From Homalodisca vitripennis (lineage: Eukaryota > Arthropoda > Insecta > Hemiptera > Cicadellidae), in the NCBI RefSeq assembly GCF_021130785.1, contig NW_025778900.1, forward strand, positions 1 to 64,000: 64,000 bases of DNA. Direction: 5' to 3'. The notes below the pieces were generated by a model. It saw only the letters and a list, made by a program, of their open reading frames with translations, ran no database searches and was not told the origin of the DNA. Positions 36,381 through 46,285 of the stretch are shown piece by piece. The number at the start of each line of letters is the position of its first letter. Within the stretch, counting starts at the first letter, position 1. The translations under genes were made by a program, and so were the position numbers.

Positions 36381-36841
36381 GCAGAAGAGCATAAAGCTAA
36401 AAGCAAGTAGAGAATGCAGAAACTCAATCAACTGGGGGAGAGTTACGAGGTACATTCTCTTATTATTGTGATAGTTCCCATATTGCATTGCCGAAATGGT
36501 ATTTGTATTACATACGTGTATTGGAAATGCTTTGTTCACACATGAAATAAAAAAGTATCTAATTTGAACTTCTCACAATAATTTATGTATATTACTTGAT
36601 TTTATGAAAAAAAGAAATAAATTTGAAATAAAACGGTTATGGTTAAATGCATCTCATGTACGATTTTGGAAAATTGTCATTACGCAAACATTATAACAAT
36701 AGGATTTAAAGTGTCCTAAATTATAACTACGTATTACAGCACAGTTTGAGAAAATTTATTTATTCTGAAAACAAAAATCTTTCCAAGTAATTATAAAACT
36801 TTGAAGAACTAAGAGCAGAAGTAATCTTAATTTAAATTTTT
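36381..36841. other. AT-rich spacer before the LINE, no gene
   Basis: No feature was recognised. The LINE's RT sequence begins abruptly at about 36842, with no poly-A or short tandem tail, so this edge is not a normal retrotransposon 3' end. Confidence 0.4.
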
Positions 36842-39800
36842 AGCATGCGTGACATGGTCGGAGAATGAGAGTTCGCTGTCAAGTACGACACCGAGTGTTT
36901 TCACCTGGTCGCAGACTTGCAAACTCGCACCCCCGAGCACAACACCCACACCTCTCTCCCTCAGTGTCTCTACCAGATCACGTGGTGCTATATGCAAAAC
37001 ACTACACTTGTCTACGTTCAGTTTCAAACAATTTGCAGTCGACCAAGAGAATATTTCCTCCAGGTCAGCATTGATTCGAAACAGAGCGTCCTCAGCGGAG
37101 GAAGCGTCATAAGACAAATGCAGTTGGCAGTCATCCGCATACAGGTGCACTTAGCAGTTTTGCACACAACTGGGAAAATCAGAGGTGTACAAATTGAACA
37201 ACACTGGGCCAAGGCAACTGCCCTGAGGCACTCCTCGCTGCTTATAAAGTGGAGATGATGTCTCACTCCCCAGCCTTGTCACCTGGCTTCTTCCATTCAT
37301 GTAAGATTGAATCCATTCAATTACATTTTCACCAAAACTGTAGGACTTCATCTTAGCTATCAGCAATTCGTGATTGATCGCATCAAAGGCTTGTGAAAAA
37401 TCAAGCAAGACTAATGAGCTGCATTTTCCTGCAGCTTTAGTGTCTATCAGATCGCTAAATAGGTTTATTAAAGCCGAGCAAGTACTATGATTTTTCCTGA
37501 AGCCAGATTGAGTTTTTGGTAGTATCTTTTTTATTTCAATGAACTCCACAACCTGTTGAGTTACAATCTTCTCCAATATCTTTGATATAGCCGGTAAAAT
37601 CGAAATAGGCCGTAAATTCTGGACACTTTTAGGGGCAGAAATCTTAGGATGTGGTATGACAATACTTTTTTCCATCTTTCAGGAAAGTTTCCAGTTGACA
37701 GAGATACATTTACGAGATGTGCTATGGCTTTAAGCGCATAAGGACTCACAGCTTTAATCATATCTATGGAAATTTCATCAACTCCAACGGCTTTAGATTT
37801 AATGCTATTCATTGCAGCTCTTACTTCGTTCTCGTTAACAGGTGAAAATTGAAAAAATATTTTCTCCTTCTCTGTTGCTGGCCTCTCTAAATCTATGAAT
37901 GAGTTCTTCACTCGCTTCAATACCACAACCCATTTCATTAAAATACCTGTTCATATCATTGATATCCAAGTGGTGTGGTAAATTTTTGTCTGTGCATTCG
38001 GCCACAACGTCACACCGTTTCAAACATTTCCAAAACTCCTTTGGGTCTTTATTTGAAGCAAGTCTCTCAGAGAAAAATCTTTCTTCGCTCTCCATACTAA
38101 GTTATTTACTAAATTTCTTAGAGCTTTATAATTTGACCAATCATCGCTCGTTCTAGACTTCAAGTATTTGTTTCTGGCTTGGTTCTTAGTTTTTATCAGT
38201 TTCGCCAAATCGGCATTCATCCACGGAGATTTTTTTCTCGTAACTCTTTTGCATACGGTGGGAGCTTGCTTGTCAAAAACTTCTGTCACATTCCTAGTAA
38301 TAAATTCTTCTATTTCATTTACATTTTGTAGCTGGATCACACCTTCCCAATCTATGCTGGATATGTCTCTAACAGCCTCATCAATGTTAAACTTTGAGAA
38401 ACTTCTGTATTTTATCATTTTAGCAGATTTCCTTTCTTTTTTGCAAATCAAATCACAATATATTAGCTTGTGGTCTGTGATCTTCACCCCTCTTGTGTCT
38501 GTAATGCTTGGAGCATCGATGACGCCGTTCCTTTCAATCTTGGCTGATCTGTCCACAAATATGTGATCTAACAATGTATTTGTAGTAGCCTACTAGTCAC
38601 TCTAGTGGGCTCGTTAACCCTCCATCGGGCGCTTAAAATTAGAAACACCATCAGGCGCTCACGGAGGTTTCCTCCAGATTACTGAATAATGGATATTATA
38701 GTCGTTTAAACTGTTTTTATTTGTTTAAATATTCATACTGATTTAATTACAATGTAATATATTCATTTTTAGAATTTAAAATGTAATGAATTTTCCAAAT
38801 AAGAATTTTGAAATATAAAAAAATGTTATTGTATAGTAACAATATGATTTATTTTAAAGAATAGTGCAAATTAATTGTAAAAATGTTCAACCTTCTGTAA
38901 TAATATATGGAAATTAACTTAGTTTTTAACTTCTTACAAAAACAACTTACTTCAATTCTTGAGATATTATTGTAATGTCAATTATTATTCTAAAATCAAA
39001 ATTTATTCTTTACTAAAAATTTTTTAACACTACACAAAGTTTCAAAACATTTTCCTTCTGGTTCTTACAACGACAATGTTCACTCCATAAACAGTACTGA
39101 ATTGATCCCTAGCACACGGGTACTGTACTGACAAGTCTCTCGTCTTCATTGTCCATTTCACAAAATTCAAATAAAATATATTGTAAAACTTAAAAAGAAA
39201 CCATCACACGTTAGACATTTAGGCGCACACGGATTATGACTCCATAAAAACTAAACACTATAAGGCGCTCACGGAGATTTTCGTCCAAGGACTACAAACA
39301 CGACATCGGGCGCTCACGGAGGAATCGTCCAGTCTCGCACGGAAGTAGACCTCATACTGACAGATTATGACAAAGATAAGCGGGAGGCTATTGTTTCGCT
39401 TCCCCGAAAGATGCTCGTGAAGTACACTGCGGGACACGACTGCCAACATCAGAAAAGTAGTACTATTTTTTAATAATAAAAAATACACGGAGGAAAACTC
39501 CGTTTAGCGCCCGATGGAGGGTTAATAATTTGAATAGCATTGTTTTCCTTTGATATACGGCGTATATAAATTGCTTCGTTTCTGGTTTTCGACGAAAGGT
39601 CGATGTTGAAGTCGCCTAGACACATGATAGAGTTCACACGAACAGCCAGGTTCACAAAGAGGGAATGAAACAAATCAGCGAGGTAGGAGTACCTCACAGT
39701 TGGTGGCCTGTACACTGTACACAGACCTAGTCTCAGTCCTTTCACCCTCAGTACAACACATAGCGTCTCTATAGCTGGGTCGACATCCTCACTGAGAGAG

Positions 39801-40099
39801 TGCACGTCGAAGGGTATGCACTCCTTTATGTACAGGGCCACACCACCACCGACTTGGCTAGAGTGCTGACCCTGCACACCAACGGCGCGATCCTTCCGCA
39901 GCAGAGTATACCCTGCCATGTTATAGTTGTCTGAAGGCGTGGCCGGATGCAACCAAGTCTCAGAAACAGCGAACACGTCATAGTCAAAGTCTACCACCAA
40001 ACTACATAGTTCGTCAAAACCCGTGTTCAACGATCTAATGTTCAAGTGCGCTACTCTGAGACGGCCTCCGTCCCCCCCTCCGGCAAGTTTCCCGAACAC
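36842..40099 (-). pseudogene. LINE ORF2: endonuclease plus reverse transcriptase, broken
   Basis: The endonuclease (40099 down to 39526) shows RVAHLNIRSLN, VSETWLHP, YRPP and LGDFNID. Beyond the inserted transposon it resumes with LLDHIFVD and TDHKLIYCDL. RT follows: FPERWKK, LRPISILPAISKILEK, SGFRKNHST, motif A LLDFSQAFDAINHE near 37400, motif B RGVPQGSCLGPVLFNLY near 37230, motif C HLYADD near 37140, then LKLNVDKCSVLH and LGVVLDSELSF. Lesions are the transposon at 38618-39521, frameshifts near 38590, 38078, 37890 and 37670, an in-frame TAA at 37151-37153 just before YADD, and loss of the C-terminus. Catalytic residues are otherwise intact. The chosen start is the ATG at 40099, overlapping ORF1. 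Confidence 0.9.
38618..39521. mobile_element. 904-bp piggyBac-type MITE with TTAA target duplications
   Basis: Terminal inverted repeats CCCTCCATCGGGCGCT (left) and AGCGCCCGATGGAGGG (right) are flanked on both sides by TTAA (38614-38617 and 39522-39525). TTAA duplication and a CCC start are hallmarks of the piggyBac superfamily. The interior is AT-rich and encodes no transposase. A word close to GGCGCTCACGGAGG recurs at 38654, 39262 and 39306, each followed by a TCCA within 10-13 bp, which suggests subterminal transposase-binding repeats. Removing it with one TTAA rejoins the endonuclease region of the host LINE. Confidence 0.93.
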
Positions 40100-41490
40100 T
40101 GAGAGACATCAGCTTCCCCGTGAGCTTCGGGGTTGCTGTCAACCTGTTCAGTGCCCGGACTCAAGCCAGAAGGTGCGACCTGCTCGTTACAGCCACTTGG
40201 AGAGGAATCTGAACACTGCAGAATACTACGGATGGTCTCCACAAAGAGATCACCAAGACGAGACACACCAATTCGGCTGAAGTGGACGCCATCACGAGAG
40301 AGATCCCTACGACAGACAAAGGTATTGGTCTCGACGAATTCAACACCAAAGTTGATGCACATGACTTCAAGTTGGGCGTTGAAGTCATAAAAGGCCCTAT
40401 ACCCAATGTCACGCCGGATCAAGACACTGTTCAGAACAACTTTGGTTCCAGGAAATTGGGTCTTAGCCACAAACAGCAGCTCCGCCATGCTGTGAAGAGC
40501 CTCACGCTTTCCGTGGCCTCCGTTGTAGCCTGGACCTCCCCGATAACCTCTTTTGAGATTATTACATCCTACATGTAAATAAATAACATTCAAACTTACA
40601 CCTACATAGCCTAACAACACATTCTTAATGTCTACAATTTTTCCTCCCGGACAGCACTCCACAAACGCTCCTTTCATCGCACAGTCCTTGGTTGAATGTC
40701 TAAGGTGAGAGTCTCCTACAATCAAGACAGTGTTGAATTCTTTGCGAATGGGGATGGGTTGGTCAGTGGTGTGGGGAGGTGGGGGTGCTGGAGGTGTGGT
40801 GACAGGGTCGTCCACTCTGCTGCAGCTCTGCTTGATAGGTCCAGGAGTCAGAGGTGACTGGTTGCAGATCGCCTCAGACATGGAAATCTCCGACAAAATA
40901 TCATCTCCGGCTGAAGACCGTCTCTGCTTGGCTCGGGACTCAGCACGCCTCAGCTCCGCTCTGAGGCACTTCACGTCCGCCTCCAGCACCTCCATTGTAG
41001 TCAGAAGATTCTTTCTCTCGGCTGTAAGGGTGGTTAGCTTTGCTTCATAACCAGCAATCAGAGCATCTGTATCGAGGGCTTTATCCAGCTGGTTCCTGAG
41101 CCTCTCATTCTCGGATTTGTAGTCAGTCAGCTGTTCGGTAAGGCTATTTACTTCAGTGTCATACTGTTCCTCGAGCTCACATCAAACGAGTGATTTGTCC
41201 TTAAAACCAATGTTAAGGTCACTACACCGTTTTTCCGCAGATGTTAGTTTGTCCTGTAGGGATTCGACTTCAGCCTTTAGCTCAGAACTAACTTGGGATA
41301 TTCCATTTAATTTGCTCAAAAGAGACGTGATGTGCGGAGTAAGTTTTTTAACTGGTTCCTCCCCCACATTAACATTCATCACCTTCAGATCACTGTACAA
41401 GCTCGAAGCTAAGTCAATAGTGTCTTGATCAATGAAAAACAAACCATCAGTTCGAGAAAGCAATTCACGAGATCTAGTCAAAGGCGCCAT
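40051..41490 (-). pseudogene. LINE ORF1: coiled coil plus SGNH-esterase-like domain, one in-frame stop
   Basis: About 480 codons from the ATG at 41490, in a single frame broken only by a TGA at 41184-41182. Residues 1-100 and the stretch after the stop are rich in Glu, Lys and Leu heptads (KAEVESLQDKLTSAEKRCSD; LTEQLTDYKSENERLRNQLD), a coiled coil likely to multimerise the protein. A proline-rich linker follows (TTPPAPPPPHTTDQP). Then an SGNH-type fold: VLIVGDSHLRH (block I Ser), LHVGCNNL (block III-like) and DGVHFSRIGVSRLGDLF (block V Asp/His) near 40285. Esterase ORF1 proteins are known in CR1/L2-group LINEs. The C-terminal tail is low-complexity. Plus-strand frames over it are antisense. 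Confidence 0.88.
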
Positions 41491-41990
41491 AATGATTAAA
41501 CTATCTATATAATATATTATATGAAGTATAATATATTATACAGTACAAGTAAATTATATGTGACAAGTCAATAATAAATACCACACAGTAAGCTGAAACG
41601 AATTAAAATATATTAATAAATTATTGTAGTTTTACAAAGCCAACATTAACTATCCTACACTAACACAATAATATATTTTACATAGCAATAAAAACAAAAA
41701 ATTTTAATATTAGAATTTATGTGACTAGAACCAACTCCTGAAAATACAGACAGCATACTCTATGCAGGTAAGTCAATAAATGGTTGGTGCAGAATTGAGG
41801 GCGCCAAGGTAATCCTTCCGCATCGCAGTGACGGCTGGATCAGCTGTTCTGTAGAGTAGGCAGGCGGGAGTAGAGTAGTTAGTGGGACTTTCTGCTCCAT
41901 GTTGTAGAGTTGGCAGCGACTCAGAGTGATGCGCAGTAGGTCTGATAACAGCTATCATCACCGCTCCATGTCAGCTTGCCTCCTTGGTTA
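41491..41990 (-). other. probable 5' untranslated region and promoter area of the LINE
   Basis: Upstream of ORF1 on the minus strand is an AT-rich palindromic stretch (TATAATATATTATATG near 41508) and then a GC-richer block at 41780-41985. CR1-type elements carry an internal promoter at their 5' end, so this block is the likely start. No exact boundary, poly-A or target duplication could be fixed. Confidence 0.45.
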
Positions 41991-42148
41991 GTCACGCTGT
42001 TTCAACATTTACACTACTTACAGTTGAGCTGCAATGGTAATTGCTCAAACAATGTCACGTCAAACGTTAACATAAGCGTCCAGAGGCACTCATTATAACT
42101 AAAACTGATTAAAAGTTGATAAAAGTTCAATTAAAATGCAGAACAGTA

Positions 42149-42180
42149 TAATGGTAGACTGTTAAGGCAGTCTACCATTA
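42149..42180. repeat. perfect 13-bp inverted repeat hairpin
   Basis: TAATGGTAGACTG (42149-42161), loop TTAAGG, CAGTCTACCATTA (42168-42180). It lies just beyond the likely 5' end of the LINE. It could be a relic of an insertion or repair event, or a structured RNA element. Confidence 0.85.
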
Positions 42181-42269
42181 ATAGTTAATATTTAGATAAT
42201 TATTCAGAAGAGTTAATATTTACACTAATGTAAGACTATTAACAAAAGATATTGCTCTCTATGATTTGT

Positions 42270-42800
42270 ATGTGATTGGGTAATCAGATAACAAGAAACA
42301 GTTTGTCGCCCGCCATAGACAGGACGTAAAAACAGCAAGTGAAAGTAAAAACGAAAATGAAAAAAAAAACATGTGAATAATAAATATTTGTATATTATTT
42401 AATTGTTGTTAATTTCCATGGAACAACAAAGGAGAGGTACTTCAGTTTATCGATAGAATCATAGTGTTGTGTACAAGATAAGTTGAACTCACACCAAGAT
42501 GAGTTGTAGAAGCAGGACCAGGAACAAGTGCGATGGCCAAAAGTTTGATAAGGACCAGGATATTTTTTAATTTAATGTTAAAAGTCCTTAACGATGCAGA
42601 ACGAGGAAAGTCTACACCAGAAGTACGAAGACAAAGATCAAGACAAACACTTAAAGATGAGTTGCTTTAATTATTTAGAAATCAAATATTTTTCTCTAAA
42701 TATTCTTCTTACCAAAAGTAGTTTACATCGTAGTTTTAGCGATTATAAGCACAGAAACTATGTAATAATAATATGTAATAATTAACAAGATTTCTTTGTT
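42270..42800 (+). repeat. macro-repeat unit 10, upstream modules
   Basis: GGGTAATCAGATAACAAGAA near 42276, TTCCATGGAACAACAAAGGA near 42414, AAGCAGGACCAGGAACAAGT near 42510, GATAAGGACCAGGA near 42548, GATGAGTTGCTTTAATTA near 42655. The unit is cut near 42800 by the next repeat, before M2. Confidence 0.62.
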
Positions 42801-42819
42801 TAAAGGTTATTTTTGACGA

Positions 42820-43170
42820 TGGAAGGATTGTGAAGGAAACAGGATTTTTTCGGACATTTGCCATCGTTCAGTGAAACAAGAAAACAGTAACACTATGTTT
42901 CGAGATCTGCAATCTGATCTCTTCTTCAGGTAAAGAACTAACCTAATACATAATTACAAACTAGTTTAAAATAAACAAATCTTACTAAAGCGTTGTGGCA
43001 CGCCTAAGTCAGGAATCACAACCTACATGTTGTTGTCAACTTCACTAACACTAAAGACATGCACTTAATACAAAACTATACAAAACACCAATCATAAAAC
43101 TAAACTACGGAATATAGGTCACAATACGTCTTCACTCGTCTACTAACCACCTACTACGTTTTGTATATAA
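42820..43170. repeat. dispersed repeat with a GAGATC/GATCTC stem-loop
   Basis: This interrupts macro-repeat unit 10. 42902-42907 pairs with 42916-42921 around an 8-nt loop. On the minus strand the stem is flanked by CTGAAGA and GAAAC. That resembles the two conserved strands of a hammerhead core, but closing stems I and III are not convincing. It probably belongs to a retroelement end; the family is not recognised. Confidence 0.35.
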
Positions 43171-43769
43171 TTTTTGTTTTAGGCTGTTTTTCTTATTTCT
43201 GTACCCAAAACGAAAATTTATAATCGGCTTGACGTTTTCTCCCAAAGATATTGAATTACGTTATGGATTTTGGATCTGGTTTACAGAGTTGATACGAACA
43301 TATAATAATTGTTTAAGAAAACCATTTTCTTATTATGACTAACATTGGTATACCGGAATATTAACAGTGAGTAAAAAGTTATGTATTATATTAACCGACT
43401 GACATTAAAACACGTAATCCTAACAATGTTTAAATGCCTTAATGTAATAATTCATATCAATCTTAACAGTTTAGCAAAAAATCAATAATTTAATTCATAT
43501 TGTGTTTGGTATGTATATTGTTACTCGAAAAAATTCAGTCAATCCCGTTAGCAATTTCGTACTTTACTCCAATTATATTTTCAAATACTTAAACTTGTCG
43601 CTTGAACTAAATTATAATTAATTTTTTTATGACAAGAACTTTTTATTACATAACAATATTAATGCAATATAGCAATATTAATTACAGCACATTAATGCAA
43701 AATGTGCACTTTCATATCTAGTGGGAACATGCTGCAGAAAGAATTACTAGAATGTGCCCATAGACACCT

Positions 43770-43860
43770 TCTACCGTAGCTGAGTAATTCTGTCTCAGAT
43801 AATCAACTTCCGGGTCAGTATTCGAGTACTGGTTCACGCACGCTGTATACGCGTAGTAAG
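43770..43860 (+). mobile_element. tRNA-related SINE relic (A and B box remnants)
   Basis: TAGCTGAGTAA at 43777-43787 matches a polymerase III A box. About 40 bp on, CAGTA-TTCGAG-TACTG resembles a T arm with a degenerate B box (43816-43831). The spacing suits a tRNA head, but the acceptor stem does not close, so this is a relic and not a tRNA gene. Confidence 0.35.
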
Positions 43861-44709
43861 AAATATATTAAATTAGTTTGAAGTATAATCTTTCATACAA
43901 AAACTTTTTGTTAATATTAGAATTTAAATACATGTTTGAACAAAAACCAACAATTCGCTGCAGAATTCCAGTTCAGGAATTATAACGGTACAGATACTTT
44001 AAATTCACCAATGGCGTAAACTAATAGATTTTAGACCTGTTACTTTTAAGGTGAATTCTATTAAAGCGTTTCGGTGCTTCACAATAGTGCCCTTAAATTT
44101 TTGTAATAAACCTTAACAGGAGACAGCCTCTTTCCCAAACCTTCCCATTCAATATCCAAATGTTTTAAGATCCCTACATACACACAATGAATTTGATAAA
44201 AAGTGTGAAGATTACTTAGAGAATTATTTACATAGACGTGTCTGAGAGACATCTCAAGCAGGTTCTTTACATCTTGATGTCACTCCCTTCCTAGAACTGC
44301 ATCATGTTGAAGGTATATAATCATCTTATTGTATTAAAAATATCCTTATTTTTGGAGACAAGGACTTATGTATGAGTTACTTTAATTATTGATAATTTAA
44401 AGTTTTTCCCTGACTTTCCTTCTTACCCAAAGCAGGTTACATTCTAGTTTTGCGATTATTAAACACAGCAAAACAGTTTAACAGACCCTATTTGATTATA
44501 ACGTGTTTACAATGAACAGGATTTTTGAACCTTTAATTAATTTTCTATGAATTTATTTTCTTTTTTATCTTGACCAACAAATAACTTTCGATTGTTTTGT
44601 GGACGAACTGAAAGAAGTGGTGATTTATGGTTTTAAATCCCTTCAGTACTCTACGGGTACAGAAAGATTCAGTTTATAACTATCTTATTTATAATTGCCA
44701 AATGATATG

Positions 44710-45644
44710 CCCATTCACCTATTTCGACGGAGCCATTCCGCCGCTTCCGCCGCGGGCCCTGCCATACTTCGACGGAGCGCTTCCGCGGCAGTAATAGTTC
44801 ACTTTAAACTGGACAGATAGCTGCACTAATCAAACTATGTTTCGTTTCTATGGTTACTTGTTTGTTTAGAACAATATTTTTTCAATAGTTGGCTAAACTG
44901 ACGTAAGCAAAGAATAACAGATGGATTTACTCCATATGATACCTGTTGTTGTTAGTGTCCGTAAACATGGCTGGTAATAGGTTACGTGACAGTGAAATAA
45001 ATCGTTTTATGAACGATTCTAATAATTGTAGTGAAGAATTCAGTACCAGTAGTGATAAATCAGATGTGGAATGGGATCGTGTGACACGGGAACAGTTTCA
45101 AAACTCCGATATTTTCAGGAGGAGGAATGACCAACTCCTGACATCGGACCGGCAACTGACTTCGTAGGCCTTGTCAATGCAGATCAATTCTTATGAATAT
45201 AAATATAAATATGGTAAGGTATATAATATAAAAACGATATAATTGTGTGTAAATACACTATGAAATATACAAAACTCTTTTGGTGTGTTACTTCTAAGGA
45301 CAAATAAGGTAGGCTACACAATAATAATTCCATTTCAGGTGTTCATTTTGGGAACAAAATATTGGTGGTGGGCAACATAAAATTTTATTTATAAATAAAT
45401 TTATGTTATTACCGGTATGTTATAGATTATATCTCGTAAAACCTTCATTCAATTTTTTTTTTATGCATGGAGTTTTAAATGGTAGGTAAGCTCAAGAAAA
45501 ACACTCCTACAAAATATTTTTGCAAAACAATGATTTACTAGGATTTACTATAAAGTTACAGCTAAATATCTGCACACCTAAATAATAGGCAAAAATAATG
45601 GAATTCCTTGGCCCAACTGTGTGCTAAAATATTAGTAGGTGAAT
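44710..45644 (+). mobile_element. piggyBac-like deletion derivative inserted in macro-repeat unit 11
   Basis: Left end CCCATTCACCTATTTCGACG; the right end in reverse complement reads ACCATTCACCTACTAATATT, giving inverted termini of about 12 bp. The right flank carries TTAA. At the left the four bases in the equivalent position are TATG, consistent with a mutated TTAA. A GC-rich subterminal block (44727-44795) repeats TTCGACGGAGC twice. The interior has a transposase N-terminus and then AT-rich sequence, so most of the coding region was deleted. Its termini differ from those of the 38.6-kb MITE. Confidence 0.65.
44967..45167 (+). pseudogene. N-terminal fragment of a piggyBac-like transposase
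   Basis: The ATG at 44967 sits in a good context (AAACATGG) and opens 66 codons starting MAGNRLRDSEINRFMND. An acidic, Ser-rich stretch follows (SEEFSTSSDKSDVEWDRV). Such acidic leaders precede the DDE domain in piggyBac-family transposases (family knowledge). No DDE motif follows before the right terminus, so the protein is truncated by internal deletion. The element's termini support the assignment; the peptide alone would be weak. Confidence 0.5.
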
Positions 45645-45780
45645 GGTTTAAGATCCATTCTCACATATTTTATAACAGTGTAAAGATTACCGAGAGAATT
45701 GTTTACTTAAGTGTGTATGAGAGAAATCTTTCAGGCATTTTATAATAGTGTTAATAATGAAAATAATTTTAAATTGTTAA

Positions 45781-46285
45781 ATGTTAGTATTTATACTTCT
45801 CGTTGTGCCAGAAAGATGAATATGTAGGTGTATTATAAACTGATACGTATCTCATACTTAAAGAAAATTACAATTACCCGTAGTAGTCATTTGATGACTA
45901 ATGTTGACTAAGATAGAATTTTATTCACATCATAATTATGTTAGTATTTCAACTCTCGTTGTGCCAGAAAGATGAACACATAGTTGTATTATGAACTGGT
46001 ACGTACCTCCGTCTGTAAGAAAATTAAAAATACTGGAAGAAGTCAATTGTTGACCAATGTCGTATCTCAGACGTAAAGAAAATTACAATTACCCGTAGTA
46101 GTCATTTGATGACCAATGTTGACTAAGATAGAATTTTACTCACATCATAATTATGTTAGTATTTCAACTCTCGTTGTGCCAGAAAGATGAACACATAGTT
46201 GTGTTATGAACTGGTACGTATCTCAGTCGGTATGAAAATTAAAAATACTGGAAGAAATTGTTGACCAATGTCGACTTTCAGACTT
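45781..46285 (+). repeat. tandem repeat of three modules (A-B-A-C-B-A-C)
   Basis: Module A (TTCAACTCTCGTTGTGCCAG... to GAACTGGTACGTA) starts near 45783, 45940 and 46155. Module B (GAAAATTACAATTACCCGTA... to CACATCATAATTATG) starts near 45864 and 46078. Module C (GAAAATTAAAAATACTGGAA... to GTTGACCAATGTCG) starts near 46019 and 46232. The A-C-B period is about 215 bp and the first copy lacks C. The 94-codon minus-strand frame running off its right side is not supported as a gene. Confidence 0.85.

Larger units (their letters stand above)
36842..41990 (-). mobile_element. CR1-group non-LTR retrotransposon, 3'-truncated, with a nested transposon
   Basis: Two-ORF LINE on the minus strand. ORF1 combines a coiled coil with an SGNH-hydrolase-like domain, which is typical of CR1/L2-group elements. 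ORF2 carries an AP-type endonuclease and RT. ORF2 starts 49 bp inside the end of ORF1. The sequence before ORF1 is preserved (GC-rich block near 41780-41985), but the RT stops after the LGVVLDSELSFSDHV block, so the C-terminal part and the whole 3' end are gone. That is the reverse of the usual 5' truncation. A 904-bp TTAA-type transposon splits ORF2. Confidence 0.85.
44140..45790 (+). repeat. macro-repeat unit 11, split by a transposon
   Basis: CCAAATGTTTTAAGATCCCT near 44155 and GAGACATCTCAAGCAGG near 44247 start one partial copy. TATGAGTTACTTTAATTATT near 44370, M2 (CAGTACTCTACGGGTACAGA near 44645), then after the insertion TTAAGATCCATTCTCACATA near 45650 and CTTTCAGGCATTTTATAATA near 45728, form the next. 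Skipping 44710-45644 restores the normal module spacing, confirming an insertion. Confidence 0.65.

Noticed and set aside
36849..38566. Plus-strand frames of 69-132 codons, some Ser/Phe-rich
   Set aside because: Antisense shadows of LINE ORF2.
40023..41428. Several plus-strand frames of 80-130 codons
   Set aside because: Opposite strand of the LINE ORF1/ORF2, whose minus-strand translation has clear domain motifs.
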